Assembly (NCBI GenBank): GCA_001913845.2
Contig: MKGP02000024.1
Coordinates: forward strand, 1 to 64,000
From: Limnothrix sp. CACIAM 69d
GTDB taxonomy: Bacteria; Cyanobacteriota; Cyanobacteriia; CACIAM-69d
Length of the DNA: 64,000 bases
Reading direction: 5' to 3'
The notes beneath the pieces are model-generated. The model did not search any database and was not told the origin of the DNA. It saw only the letters and a list, made by a program, of their open reading frames with translations. Shown piece after piece: positions 1 through 7,734 of the stretch; position 1 is the stretch's first letter, and every line of letters starts with the position of its first letter. Made by a program: the position numbers and the translations under genes.

Positions 1-127
1 AGCGATTTCGGATCTTCTCAGAACGCTATCGCAATCGTCGTCGCCGTTTTGGCTTGAGGCTCCATCTGTTAGCTGGGTTGCTCAACTACCAAGCGGCACA
101 TCCAATTTGATTCGTGCAAGAGGTCTA
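1..127 (+). mobile_element. Right end of an IS5-type insertion sequence, cut by the window edge
   Basis: The first bases encode the C-terminus of a DDE transposase. They are followed by an outer end which, read inward, starts GACCTCTTGCACGAATCAAA, and then TA. The same terminal sequence caps the MITE in tetR at 1813-2042, so the two elements are probably related. The element interrupts the MFS gene that follows on the minus strand. Only the right end is visible, so the IS length and its left terminus are unknown. Confidence 0.8.
3..110 (+). CDS. Transposase C-terminal fragment (IS5 family type), 5' end outside the window
   Basis: The visible 35 residues contain ERYRNRRRRFGLRLHLLAG followed by a short tail and TGA. 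A basic stretch of this kind followed by a hydrophobic 'LIAG'-like segment is typical of the end of IS5-family DDE transposases in cyanobacteria. The catalytic DDE residues lie to the left of the window, so it cannot be judged whether the enzyme is intact. The stop codon is 15 bases from the IS outer end, a normal arrangement. Confidence 0.75.
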   Translation, partial: RFRIFSERYRNRRRRFGLRLHLLAGLLNYQAAHPI

Positions 128-567
128 TTGGCCTGGGACAGGCGATCGGCGGGAACCAACTTGGGCAACAGGGCCAAAACGGCAGGATACAGAAAGGCTT
201 CCAGGGAACCAAAGAGGGCCGCAATGGCGATCATCCCTTCCAAAGAGAAGCGATCGGCCAGCAGCATCCCCACCACGCCCATGATTGCCAGGGACGCGAT
301 CGCCCCCGCCAGCGCCGCCACCCGATTGGTGGGCAGGCGATCGCTCATGGCTCCCCCCAGCAACATCAACAGCCCCCGAGGAATTGCCGCCGCCATCAAC
401 ACCGACCCCGCCGCCCAACCGGATTGGGTTTCTTGCAACACCAACCAAGTCAGGGCCACAAGCCAAATTTGTGCAGCACAGAAAATTAGGGTCTGACCCG
501 CCCACAGATACGCAAACTGTCGGGCCGGTCTCGATCGCAACCGTTTCAGATTCAACATTGGACGCAC
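82..567 (-). pseudogene. MFS efflux transporter, truncated by the IS element
   Basis: The N-terminal 147 residues look like a major facilitator permease. Hydrophobic helices are followed by the loop GGAMSDRLPTNRV, which matches the cytoplasmic motif A region between TM2 and TM3, and by an ADRLSQAN segment typical before TM6. After Asn147 the frame runs into the IS and adds about 14 unrelated residues, starting RPLARI, before a stop. An MFS protein is normally around 400 residues with 12 helices, so about two thirds is missing and the product is almost certainly non-functional. The gene lies divergent from tetR at 1170, the usual layout of a TetR-controlled efflux pump. The remainder may lie beyond the IS, outside the window. 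Confidence 0.85.
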
Positions 568-600
568 CTCACACTGATTCCAATCACCGACTCAAACCGT

Positions 601-873
601 TCACCACAGCAGTTCACTCAACAATCCATACACCGCCACAAAATTGATGCGACTGAGGGCCACCAACCAGCGCGATCGCTCGTGGTGGTCTTGATCTCCC
701 CAAGCGGAAATGCGGTTCCACCCGGCCGTTAGCAGCGTGATCCAAGGAGCAAGTCGCAGGCGACCCCAGCGCCAGAAACGCGCCCAGGGCCAGCGAGGCC
801 GATTGCTAGCAGGCTCCGATTCAGCAGGGGCAGATGCTGGAGTCAGCGTGAGTTTTGAAATCGTCCGCAGCAT
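601..873 (-). CDS. Hypothetical protein upstream of the MFS fragment
   Basis: A 90-residue reading frame starting MLRTISKL was chosen over a longer one because upstream codons run into the presumed promoter region. The C-terminal half (RLAPWITLLTAGWNR, then LSRINFVAVYGLLSELLW) is hydrophobic and tryptophan-rich, suggesting a membrane-associated protein. The stop is 33 bases before the MFS start on the same strand, so the two were probably co-transcribed. I do not recognise a family. It could be a second subunit of the efflux locus or a non-coding frame. Confidence 0.45.
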   Translation of the reverse strand: MLRTISKLTLTPASAPAESEPASNRPRWPWARFWRWGRLRLAPWITLLTAGWNRISAWGDQDHHERSRWLVALSRINFVAVYGLLSELLW

Positions 874-1103
874 CGGTTTCAAGGGATTGAGGACTGAGGG
901 AGCACTTTTTATTTCAAATGCTCGATATAAAAACGCCACGTTAAACGTACGGTTGAGCCGGTGAAACGTCGTATTCAGCGATGAAAGTCCGAGAAAAAGC
1001 TCCAGAAAACCCAATCAAGCTTAATTAAGCCCAATCAAAAATGGCTTCAGCGTGGGGAACTAGACATAGGAACCTTGAAGTGGAAAGATAAATATGAAGT
1101 TTG

Positions 1104-1122
1104 CTCATATTTAAGATATGAG
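1104..1122. promoter_or_regulatory. Candidate TetR-type operator
   Basis: A perfect inverted repeat, CTCATAT and ATATGAG, is separated by five bases (TTAAG). It sits 48 bases upstream of the tetR start, in the divergent intergenic region shared with the minus-strand gene at 601-873. TetR repressors commonly bind such palindromes between their own gene and the target pump gene. The assignment is inferred from position and symmetry only. Confidence 0.55.
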
Positions 1123-1169
1123 TAACCCTCGTTTTTTGTCAAGCCCCCCTACTGGCCACAGTTCAACGC

Positions 1170-1841
1170 ATGATGACTCCCGGAACCAAAGCTCCCCTCA
1201 AACCAGCAGCCCGCAAGAAACCGCGCCAGGCTCGCAGCCAAGCCCGCGTGAACCGAATTTTGGATGTGGCTGAAAAACTTTTGATTACCGAAGGCTACAA
1301 CGCCACCACCACCCAGGCGATCGCAACCCAAGCAGAAGTCCCGATCGGGTCGCTTTATCAGTTTTTTCCCGACAAAAACGCCATCGTCGGAGCCTTGGCA
1401 GAGCGCTATAACGAGCAGATGTATGCGTTATTTCTCCAACTTCATGCCTCAGAGGCTAAAAATCTATCCCTCAAGGATTATGTTGATCGGATTGTTGATT
1501 CTTTCGATCAATTTCTGAAAACCCACCCGGGCTATTTAGCCATTCTCATGCCCTTGCAAGGACTGCCAGAACTGGCCGAAATTGATGCAGAAAATGACGA
1601 TCGCCTGATCCAGGGCTACATTGAATATTTTCAAGATCGCTATCCCGGTCAAACGGCAGAAACCTATGAGGCGATCGCCTTTGTGATCGTCAAGGGAATT
1701 GGCACATTGCTATGGTTTACTTTCGGGCAGACGGACTTGGCACAAACCCGCTTAGTTCAGGAAACGAAGAAATTAATGTTGAGTTATTTATCTAATTATT
1801 TTGAAGACAATAGACCTCTTGCACGAATTAACCCCCTTTGA
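1170..1841 (+). CDS. TetR/AcrR family repressor with a MITE-altered C-terminus
   Basis: The 223-residue protein has a basic N-terminal arm (residues 14-28) and a helix-turn-helix of TetR type (TTTQAIATQAEVPIGSLYQFF, about 47-67, the glycine-serine-leucine-tyrosine turn being diagnostic). A helical ligand-binding region follows. Start could equally be Met2. The last ten or so residues (NRPLARINPL) are encoded by the MITE at 1813-2042. Removing the MITE and one TA copy restores a frame continuing into NNHFEDSEMLES and a TGA at 2077-2079. The core regulator looks intact and probably still folds. It likely controlled the divergent efflux genes, one of which is now broken. Confidence 0.88.
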   Translation: MMTPGTKAPLKPAARKKPRQARSQARVNRILDVAEKLLITEGYNATTTQAIATQAEVPIGSLYQFFPDKNAIVGALAERYNEQMYALFLQLHASEAKNLSLKDYVDRIVDSFDQFLKTHPGYLAILMPLQGLPELAEIDAENDDRLIQGYIEYFQDRYPGQTAETYEAIAFVIVKGIGTLLWFTFGQTDLAQTRLVQETKKLMLSYLSNYFEDNRPLARINPL

Positions 1842-2042
1842 TCAAGATGGGCTAATTAACGATCATTTCGTAGGTTGGGTTGAGGTACGAAACCCAACAG
1901 CAACAAGGTTTGCAGTGATCGAGTTGGGTTTCGCAAAGCTCAACCCAACCTACGGAACAACCCAGGGTTTGAGTGTTTTTTCAGTCAATCAGGGATCTGG
2001 GAGCGGGATTTGGGATGAGGTTCTTGATTGATGCAAGAGGTC
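1813..2042. mobile_element. MITE related to the left-edge IS, inserted in the 3' end of tetR
   Basis: The 230 bp element is bounded by inverted ends that start GACCTCTTGCA on both sides and is flanked by TA on each side (1811-1812 and 2043-2044). The left end matches the outer end of the IS at 1-125 for about 17 bases. It has no transposase frame. Excising it with one TA rebuilds an in-frame tetR end, which supports a simple insertion with a 2 bp duplication. Confidence 0.8.
1869..1954. repeat. Nested long inverted repeat inside the MITE
   Basis: CGTAGGTTGGGTTGAGGTAC at the left and its near complement ending CTCAACCCAACCTACG at the right can form a long hairpin. Sequences of this type ('TAGGTTGGGTTGAG...AACCCAAC') are widespread repeats in cyanobacterial genomes. 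The centre of the 230 bp element may therefore be a second repeat captured by it, or the hairpin core of the MITE itself. Confidence 0.65.
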
Positions 2043-2272
2043 TAATCATTTTGAAGACTCCGAGATGCTTGAAAGCTGATCGATCGGTTCAGAGGTTCAC
2101 TCAGCATCAGCAGGAGGCGATCGCCTGATTTGATGATTACCGAGCGCGGTTGTGCGCCTTCAGTACAATTTGCACCCGCTACTCAGCAATTCCCAAACAG
2201 CGGGCGCAACACAGGGTCTTGAGCCGATTACCGGGGTCAGCCGATTGCCAGGATTGATTGAAGTCTTTTAAA

Positions 2273-2343
2273 AGGCGGCACCCAGATTCGAACTGGGGGT
2301 AAAGGATTTGCAGTCCTCTGCCTTACCACTTGGCCATGCCGCC
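2273..2343 (-). tRNA. tRNA-Cys (anticodon GCA)
   Basis: The minus strand folds as a 71-nt cloverleaf. The 7 bp acceptor stem is GGCGGCA with TGCCGCC, the anticodon loop is CTGCAAA with GCA, and the T arm contains GTTCGAATC. The discriminator is U, as expected for tRNA-Cys. No CCA is encoded. The gene lies alone between the damaged tetR locus and the COG0523 gene. Confidence 0.96.
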
Positions 2344-2469
2344 TTGCGCCGTTCTGTTCGGCAGATGCCATTCTGCCATCAGTTTTGCATTTGGGCAACC
2401 CCCCAGGCTCAAAATTCTGAACCAGCGAGGGAAACAGCGCGATCGCCCGCCGCAGTCGATCGCCTCAGC

Positions 2470-3615
2470 CTAGGCTAAGCAATCCTCCAACTGGGCCAGC
2501 AACGTAGCCTGATCCAAGTTTTGCCCAATCAACACGAGCTGGTTTTTGGGTTGCCCCTTCCAAAGGTCATCTTCCAAGGTGAAGCGCTTGCCGGACAGGT
2601 GAAAAATGTGGCGGTTTTCGCTTTCTTGGAACCACAAAATTCCCTTAGCCCGAAAGACTGCTTCCGGCATTTGATCATCCAAAAAACCTTGGAATTTGCG
2701 GATCACAAAGGGGCGATCGCTCTCAAAGGAAACGGACACAAATCCATCATTTTCTAGGTGATGGGAGTGGTGATGGTGGTCATGGTCATGGCCGTGGTGA
2801 TGATGGTCATGATCGTGGTCATGGACGCAATGGCCATGGTCATGATCGCAAGCTTCGTGATTGTGATGATCGTGCGCATGTTCGTGATCGTGATGATCAT
2901 GGGCATGGTCAGCATGATCAGGGTCAGTGGCACTCGCTTCGGGATGGTAGTACTGATCCGACTCAAACAGACCAACACTCAAAATGAGAGGCAACGGTAC
3001 TTGGGAATTTTGAGTGTGCAGAATGCGAGCGCCTTGCTTAATTTCCCGGACTCGCTCCTCAAGCGCTTCCACCGTTTCGGGTGCAACAAGATCGGTTTTG
3101 TTCAGCAAAATAATGTCGCCATAGGCAATTTGACTATAGGCGGCTTCACTGTTGAACAAATCGAGGCTGAAGTTTTCGCAATCTACCAGGGTAATGATCG
3201 AATCGAGCCGCGTCATGTCCCGCAATTCAGTGCCCAGGAAGGTCAGCGCAACGGGCAAAGGATCCGCCAAACCCGTGGTTTCAACCACCAGATAGTCAAT
3301 CCGTTCTTCTCGTTCCAAAACGCGATAGACCGCATCCACCAAGTCATTATTGATGTTGCAGCAAATGCAACCGTTGGCAAGTTCAATCACACTGTCATCA
3401 TCTGAGACTTCAATGATCAGTTCTTGATCAATGCCAATTTCACCAAACTCATTGACCAAAACAGCCGTCTTCAGACCCTGTTGATTGCTCAGAATATGAT
3501 TAAGCAGGGTGGTTTTACCACTGCCTAAAAAGCCTGTGATGATGGTGACTGGCAAGCCCAACTTAGGGGCAACCATGACTGGGCTGGGGGTGGTTAGATC
3601 TTGACTGGTGGTCAT
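2470..3615 (-). CDS. COG0523/CobW-family GTPase, zinc metallochaperone type
   Basis: The 381-residue G3E GTPase has Walker A GFLGSGKT at 28-35, the metal-binding CICC at 83-86 in the usual C-x-C-C context, and the guanine-specificity motif NKTD at 172-175. A very histidine-rich loop spans about 233-287, and a CobW_C domain follows. Members with such loops bind zinc, nickel or cobalt and deliver it to target enzymes in the cytoplasm. A palindromic Zur/Fur-like box lies 109 bases upstream (3724-3738), and the preceding genes encode a cupin and a cysteine-rich protein, so a role in zinc homeostasis is likely. The exact client is unknown. Met14 is an alternative start. Confidence 0.92.
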   Translation of the reverse strand: MTTSQDLTTPSPVMVAPKLGLPVTIITGFLGSGKTTLLNHILSNQQGLKTAVLVNEFGEIGIDQELIIEVSDDDSVIELANGCICCNINNDLVDAVYRVLEREERIDYLVVETTGLADPLPVALTFLGTELRDMTRLDSIITLVDCENFSLDLFNSEAAYSQIAYGDIILLNKTDLVAPETVEALEERVREIKQGARILHTQNSQVPLPLILSVGLFESDQYYHPEASATDPDHADHAHDHHDHEHAHDHHNHEACDHDHGHCVHDHDHDHHHHGHDHDHHHHSHHLENDGFVSVSFESDRPFVIRKFQGFLDDQMPEAVFRAKGILWFQESENRHIFHLSGKRFTLEDDLWKGQPKNQLVLIGQNLDQATLLAQLEDCLA

Positions 3616-3723
3616 GGGACAGGGATTGATGAAAGGAAATGAAGTGGGATGTGAAGGGGCCGTGAGCGAGTGGGCCCTAGGCCGGTAGGGACTGGGGAAT
3701 GGTGTTGGGTGTTGTAGACCGAA

Positions 3724-3738
3724 TGAGAATCATTCTCA
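3724..3738. promoter_or_regulatory. Zur/Fur-type operator
   Basis: TGAGAATCATTCTCA is a perfect 7-1-7 palindrome and matches the shape of Fur-family boxes (TGATAATnATTATCA type). It lies between the cupin stop and the COG0523 start on the minus strand, where a promoter for the GTPase would sit. Sequence alone does not separate Zur from Fur; the nature of the downstream gene favours Zur. Confidence 0.75.
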
Positions 3739-3764
3739 AAGATAACTGAGATTTGTGGAATTGC

Positions 3765-4115
3765 TCAATTCCCGATCGCCCGTAGGCCAAAGTAGGTAAT
3801 CACCAATTCTTCGGGGCCCGTGTTGGCAATTTCATGCACCTCATGGGGAGCGATCGCCAGGCAAACACCCGGGACCAGATCAAAGCGCTGGCCATCAATG
3901 ATCATTGTCCCCTGGCCGGCTTCAATGAAGAAAACTTCGTGCATATCCGGGTGGGCATGGCCGGGCGAAACCTGGCCGGGCGCAAAGCGGGCTTGGGAAA
4001 AGTTGGTGAGGTGGGGAAGGTCGCCTTGTCGCAACAGCACTTGCTTGGCGATCGCGGGGTTGTGGGAAACCCGCTCGATCGGGACTTCCGAGAGCGCAAC
4101 TCGTTTCAAAACCAA
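3765..4115 (-). CDS. Small cupin-domain protein
   Basis: The 116-residue single-domain cupin has motif 1 around PGHAHPDMHEVFFIEAGQG, with His-x-His, a downstream Glu and a further His. Motif 2 is around PGVCLAIAPHEVHEIAN. These histidines and glutamate would hold one divalent metal. Its start overlaps the end of the upstream gene (4106-4390) by 10 bases, indicating co-transcription and translational coupling. Substrate cannot be read from the sequence. Association with the COG0523 metallochaperone 109 bases downstream makes a metal-loaded enzyme or sensor plausible. Confidence 0.85.
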   Translation of the reverse strand: MVLKRVALSEVPIERVSHNPAIAKQVLLRQGDLPHLTNFSQARFAPGQVSPGHAHPDMHEVFFIEAGQGTMIIDGQRFDLVPGVCLAIAPHEVHEIANTGPEELVITYFGLRAIGN

Positions 4116-4390
4116 TCCTCTCCTCGACTCTCGGGGGGTGCGGGCGGCTCCGTGGCCACCAAATCAGACGGGGGGCGCTCATCGCTCCAAGCCCACCACA
4201 CACAGCCGCAATGGCACCCATAGAACTCCTGCCACTTGCGGCGGTAGGTTTCCGTGAGCACGGGCGATCGCCGATTAATCCACACGCGCTCCGCTTCTAA
4301 AACCGATGCGCCACAGGTGGGGCAACAGAACTCCAGGGCGTGAACGGCGGAGTCTGTCCAGTCGGGTGCTTCCGGTACAAAGGCATCCAT
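4106..4390 (-). CDS. Small cysteine-rich (C4 zinc-ribbon-like) protein
   Basis: The 94-residue protein has a first cysteine pair CCPTCG (about residues 22-27) and a second set GCHCGC (about 58-63), giving a four-cysteine zinc-ribbon arrangement. A proline-rich tail follows. I do not recognise a named family. It is the first gene of a three-gene minus-strand set with the cupin (10-base overlap) and the COG0523 GTPase. Its cysteine pattern fits a protein that needs or senses zinc; this is inference. Confidence 0.75.
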   Translation of the reverse strand: MDAFVPEAPDWTDSAVHALEFCCPTCGASVLEAERVWINRRSPVLTETYRRKWQEFYGCHCGCVWWAWSDERPPSDLVATEPPAPPESRGEDWF

Positions 4391-4556
4391 AGGTTTCTCA
4401 GAGGTGGGCTGACCAGGATTCCGCCAAGGGGTATCGGAGGGCGATCGGGTGGCAATGACTGTTATTGAACCCCTCCTTGCATTTTAATTTGGGGGAGCGC
4501 TCCTGAACTCGATCGCTCAAAATAGCGCCGCCCAAAAGCCGCCCAAAATAGGCTAA

Positions 4557-4686
4557 GAGGATGTCTGAAAAGCCAAAATTGCTACTCTGTACGCTCCAGT
4601 GATCGACTTAGACAAGGGGCTTAAGCCCCTTGTCTCCACGACTATTGGTGCTTGCCCGTGCCAAAAAATACTTTTTAAACATCCCC
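4557..4686. mobile_element. MITE family A, copy 1, just upstream of nupC
   Basis: The 130 bp element has ends GAGGATGTCTGAAAAG and, inverted, a sequence close to it (TTTTTAAACATCCCC). A central palindrome is built on AAGGGGCTTAAGCCCCTT. It is flanked by TAA on both sides. Two other copies lie in opposite orientation at 29786-29916 and 48824-48953. It has no coding capacity. An open frame in phase with nupC begins inside it (4599), but the conserved protein starts at 4731. Confidence 0.82.
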
Positions 4687-4730
4687 TAAGCAGTAGCGGC
4701 GTGGGACTAATCCATTTCCTTGTCCTGCTC

Positions 4731-6239
4731 ATGAGTTATCTCAATCTCGTTTCCTTTTTGGGCATCTTTGGGCTTTGCGGTGTGGCTTGGCTCTTTTCGG
4801 AAAATCGGAAACTCATTCCTTGGGCCACGTTAATTTGGGGGCTGAGCCTACAGCTTGTGTTGGGTTTTTTGGTGTTCAGGCTGCCCATCACGCGCGATAT
4901 TTTTGATGTTTTAAACAGTGCTCTCAATGGGATTTTTGCCGCTGCCGAATCGGGGGCGGAATTCATTTTTGGTTCCCAGTTTGTTGCTAAAGATTTTGGC
5001 GAAAACCCACCTTTGGGCTATATCTTTGCCGTTCGCGCTTTGCCCACGGTGGTCTTTTTTGCGGGACTGATGGCCCTGCTCTATGGCTTGGGGGTCATGC
5101 AAACGGTTGTGAATGGGTTTTCGCGGTTGTTTTATCGAACCACCCGACTGAGTGGAGCGGAAGCCCTGAGTGGCCTGGTGAATGTGGTGACGGGGGTTGA
5201 AGCGTTGATTGTGGTGCGGCCGTTTTTGTCGCGGATGACACGCAGTGAGCTGTGCGCTATTTTGGCTTGCTGTTTTGGAACGGCTTCCTCTTCCACATTG
5301 GCAATTTATGTGGACTTTTTGCAACCGGTTTTTTCAAACATTTTAGGTCATTTAATTTCGGCAGCCATGATTGGTATTCCGGCTTGCTTTGTACTGTCCA
5401 AAATTTTGGTTCCGGAAACCCAAGTGCCCCTAACGCGCGATCGCCTGTCGGGGGTAATGATCGCGAATATATCGCAAAATCCTCTGAATCCCGCTAGCCC
5501 CAAAGCGCCCGATCACCATTCCCTCAATCCCTTTAATGGGGCTGAAAGTTCCTTGGCCGATCAAGACATGGCCGACGGGGCGATCGAGCCGGATGGCAGC
5601 CCCTGGGCGATCGCCATGGCGGGGGCCCTGGAAGGGTTGCGCATTTGTGGCTGGATTGTGGCGGCTCTGGTGTTGATTGTGGGGTTGGTGTCGCTGGTCG
5701 ATCGGTTCTTTGTTGCTCTAGGGCTGGTTCCCGGGCCGATCGGGGATCTCTTTCAAGTGGTTACCCTGGCCAACTTGGAGGGAATTTGTTTCTTTCCGCT
5801 CACGCTGCTGACGGGAGTGGCCTGGGATGATGCTTGGGAGTCGGCGGTGGTCATTGGTCGGCGGCTTTTGGAAACCGCCATTCCGCCCTATCAAACCCTG
5901 GCGGAACTGCGCCGGAACGACGCAATCAGCGATCGCACCCTATTGATTGTGAGTTATGCGCTCTCCAGCTTTGCCCACCTGCCGGCCTTTGGCATTTTTG
6001 TGGGCGGCCTGAGCGCCCTGATGCCCCAGCGGCGGCGGGAGTTGCTGAACTTGGGCTGGCGGGCCCTGTTTGTGGGCACGTTGGCTTCCCTAATGATTGC
6101 CTGCGTGGCGGGTTTTTATGACGATGGCAGCCCCCATATTTTGGGCACACCCATGCCGCCCACCAAGCTTGCGCCGGCCACGCCAACCTTGGTGAAACCC
6201 AGCCCCCCACCCGCAACTCCAGCCCCCGCGCCGCGCTAG
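4731..6239 (+). CDS. nupC: NupC-type concentrative nucleoside transporter
   Basis: The protein of about 502 residues has the CNT layout: three N-terminal helices, a gate-like region (YGLGVMQTVVNGFSRLFYRT), the SGAEALSGLVNVVTGVEALI segment that aligns with the CNT substrate-binding motif, and a C-terminal helical core. CNT proteins import nucleosides with Na+ or H+. I placed the start at 4731 (MSYLNLVSFLG), where the first transmembrane helix begins; a longer frame from 4599 would run through the MITE. A soluble insert of roughly 50 residues lies mid-protein, and the C-terminus is a proline-rich tail (about 30 residues) unusual for the family. The MITE ends 44 bases upstream, so it may contribute to the promoter. 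Confidence 0.88.
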   Translation: MSYLNLVSFLGIFGLCGVAWLFSENRKLIPWATLIWGLSLQLVLGFLVFRLPITRDIFDVLNSALNGIFAAAESGAEFIFGSQFVAKDFGENPPLGYIFAVRALPTVVFFAGLMALLYGLGVMQTVVNGFSRLFYRTTRLSGAEALSGLVNVVTGVEALIVVRPFLSRMTRSELCAILACCFGTASSSTLAIYVDFLQPVFSNILGHLISAAMIGIPACFVLSKILVPETQVPLTRDRLSGVMIANISQNPLNPASPKAPDHHSLNPFNGAESSLADQDMADGAIEPDGSPWAIAMAGALEGLRICGWIVAALVLIVGLVSLVDRFFVALGLVPGPIGDLFQVVTLANLEGICFFPLTLLTGVAWDDAWESAVVIGRRLLETAIPPYQTLAELRRNDAISDRTLLIVSYALSSFAHLPAFGIFVGGLSALMPQRRRELLNLGWRALFVGTLASLMIACVAGFYDDGSPHILGTPMPPTKLAPATPTLVKPSPPPATPAPAPR

Positions 6240-6399
6240 GGTGGAGCATCGAATTTGGGGCGGATAATCGAATTCGGCAAACTGGTGCTATTCGTGATTG
6301 GGGCGCGAGTGGCACAGACTTGGCCACAACAGATCCAGACTGCCCCTTTTTCGACTACGGTATTGAGTTTGATGGGATAGGTGGGTTGTGGGGCGATCG

Positions 6400-6996
6400 A
6401 TGCCGAATCCTGAGCCAGAAATATTGCGCTTACTGGATCTGTTGCCGGCTTCGGCACGGATGACAATCAAGATTGTGGGTCGTTCAGAGCAACCTCAAGT
6501 GTTGTCGAGTTCCTTGCCGTTGCCCTGGCAGCGCGATCGCCCAATCTATGTGAATTTTGAACTGTGGCGGCGAATTCCCCGGCCCCAGCGAGATTTGTTG
6601 ATGTTGCGCCAATCCTGTTGGCTGATGGGGGTGCGCTGGGTTGAACCCAACTGGTATCAAGGGGCAACCTTGGTGGGCTTGGCCAGCGCCGCTTGGCAAA
6701 TTAGCCAGGGAGATGCCTTGGGGGCGGTGGCTTCCGGTGGGCTGGCAGGCTTGGCCGGCTGGCAAATTTGGCGCAACAACCAGCGAACCGAGCGGGAATT
6801 GGAAGTGGATCTCGATGCGATCGCGGTGGCGGTGCGTCGGGGCTACGAAGAGCCGGAAGCAGCCCGGCTGTTGCTCGAAGGCATCGAAGCGGTGGCCCAA
6901 TTGGAGCGGCGACCGGGAATGGAATTTTTGGAACTGCTTCGCTGTCAACGCTTACGCGCGATCGCCGGTGTATCTCCCCTCCGGCATGAGTCATGA
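6400..6996 (+). CDS. DUF3318-type cyanobacterial conserved protein
   Basis: The 198-residue protein starts MPNPEPEILRLLDLLPASARM and contains the conserved segment LPWQRDRPIYVNFELWRR. One glycine/alanine-rich hydrophobic hairpin follows (GATLVGLASAAW, then GAVASGGLAGLAGW, about 94-125). This arrangement matches DUF3318, a family found in cyanobacteria and of unknown function. A start four codons upstream is possible. The stop overlaps the next gene's ATG by four bases, so the two genes are translationally coupled. Confidence 0.75.
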   Translation: MPNPEPEILRLLDLLPASARMTIKIVGRSEQPQVLSSSLPLPWQRDRPIYVNFELWRRIPRPQRDLLMLRQSCWLMGVRWVEPNWYQGATLVGLASAAWQISQGDALGAVASGGLAGLAGWQIWRNNQRTERELEVDLDAIAVAVRRGYEEPEAARLLLEGIEAVAQLERRPGMEFLELLRCQRLRAIAGVSPLRHES

Positions 6997-7676
6997 TCCC
7001 TAGGCTATTGGTGCGACGGGTTGCCCTGGTGCCAGTGGTGCTGGCGGTGGGCCTGAATGTTGGCCTGGGGGCCTGTGGTCGATCGACCCCGAGCGCTTCG
7101 GTTCCGGAGGCGACCCCCGGGCCCACGGCGGAGCTGACGGCCACGGAGACCGCCCGCCCCACCCCAACGGGCAAGGCGGGGTATCAGTACCAAGCGCCCA
7201 ATCGCAGTTTTCAAATTTGGTTTCCGGCCATACCCGACAGCTCAACGGATCCCTGGGTTTCCGCGCACTACGACGGCGGCACGCGGTTTTATTACGCCAG
7301 GGGTGATCAGGCGGGGCCGGCCATTGACTCAGCCAATTCCAGCTCGTGGCCACATTACCTTCAGTATGTGGCCACGGGGGTGGCGTTGCAGTTTGGGGCC
7401 GAGCGGGTTCAACGATCGGAATGGGTGCGATCGAGCCAATGGCCAACCCTCAAATTTTCCTTTCAAAATAAGCGCGGCATTCAATACGAAGCCCGCGCCA
7501 TTTTCCGCCCCGCTTATAGTCAGTTATTTGTGCTGGTTTTTGGCACAACGGCGGCGGAATCATCCATGGGCTGGCCAGAATCTCGGGCTTTTTTCCAGTC
7601 CTTCCGCCCGATCGATCCCGTCCCCGCTGAACCGGCTAATTCGCCCGATCACCCTGATCCTGATTCGATCAATTAA
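6993..7676 (+). CDS. Putative lipoprotein, function unknown
   Basis: The 227-residue protein has a type II signal peptide: basic MIPRLLVRR, a hydrophobic stretch, and the lipobox LGAC at about 25-28. A threonine/proline-rich linker follows to about residue 65. The remainder has a mixed composition with motifs YQYQAPNRSFQIWFPAIPD and WPTLKFSFQNKRGIQYEARA, reminiscent of small beta-sheet domains found in cyanobacterial lipoproteins. The product is expected to be membrane-anchored and periplasmic. It is coupled to the DUF3318 gene by an ATGA overlap and converges on the methyltransferase at 7735. Confidence 0.75.
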   Translation: MIPRLLVRRVALVPVVLAVGLNVGLGACGRSTPSASVPEATPGPTAELTATETARPTPTGKAGYQYQAPNRSFQIWFPAIPDSSTDPWVSAHYDGGTRFYYARGDQAGPAIDSANSSSWPHYLQYVATGVALQFGAERVQRSEWVRSSQWPTLKFSFQNKRGIQYEARAIFRPAYSQLFVLVFGTTAAESSMGWPESRAFFQSFRPIDPVPAEPANSPDHPDPDSIN

Positions 7677-7734
7677 TTCCCGTGCGTTAATTCCAGTGAA
7701 TTAGTCTCAGAAAGTGAATGCCAAGTCAAGCAGC

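Noticed and set aside
2758..3405. Long plus-strand open frame with a methionine/valine-rich beginning
   Set aside because: It is the antisense of the His-rich loop and GTPase domain of the COG0523 gene, whose protein motifs are unmistakable.
4599..4730. Longer N-terminus for the nucleoside transporter
   Set aside because: This stretch is mostly MITE sequence; the conserved protein and first membrane helix start at 4731.
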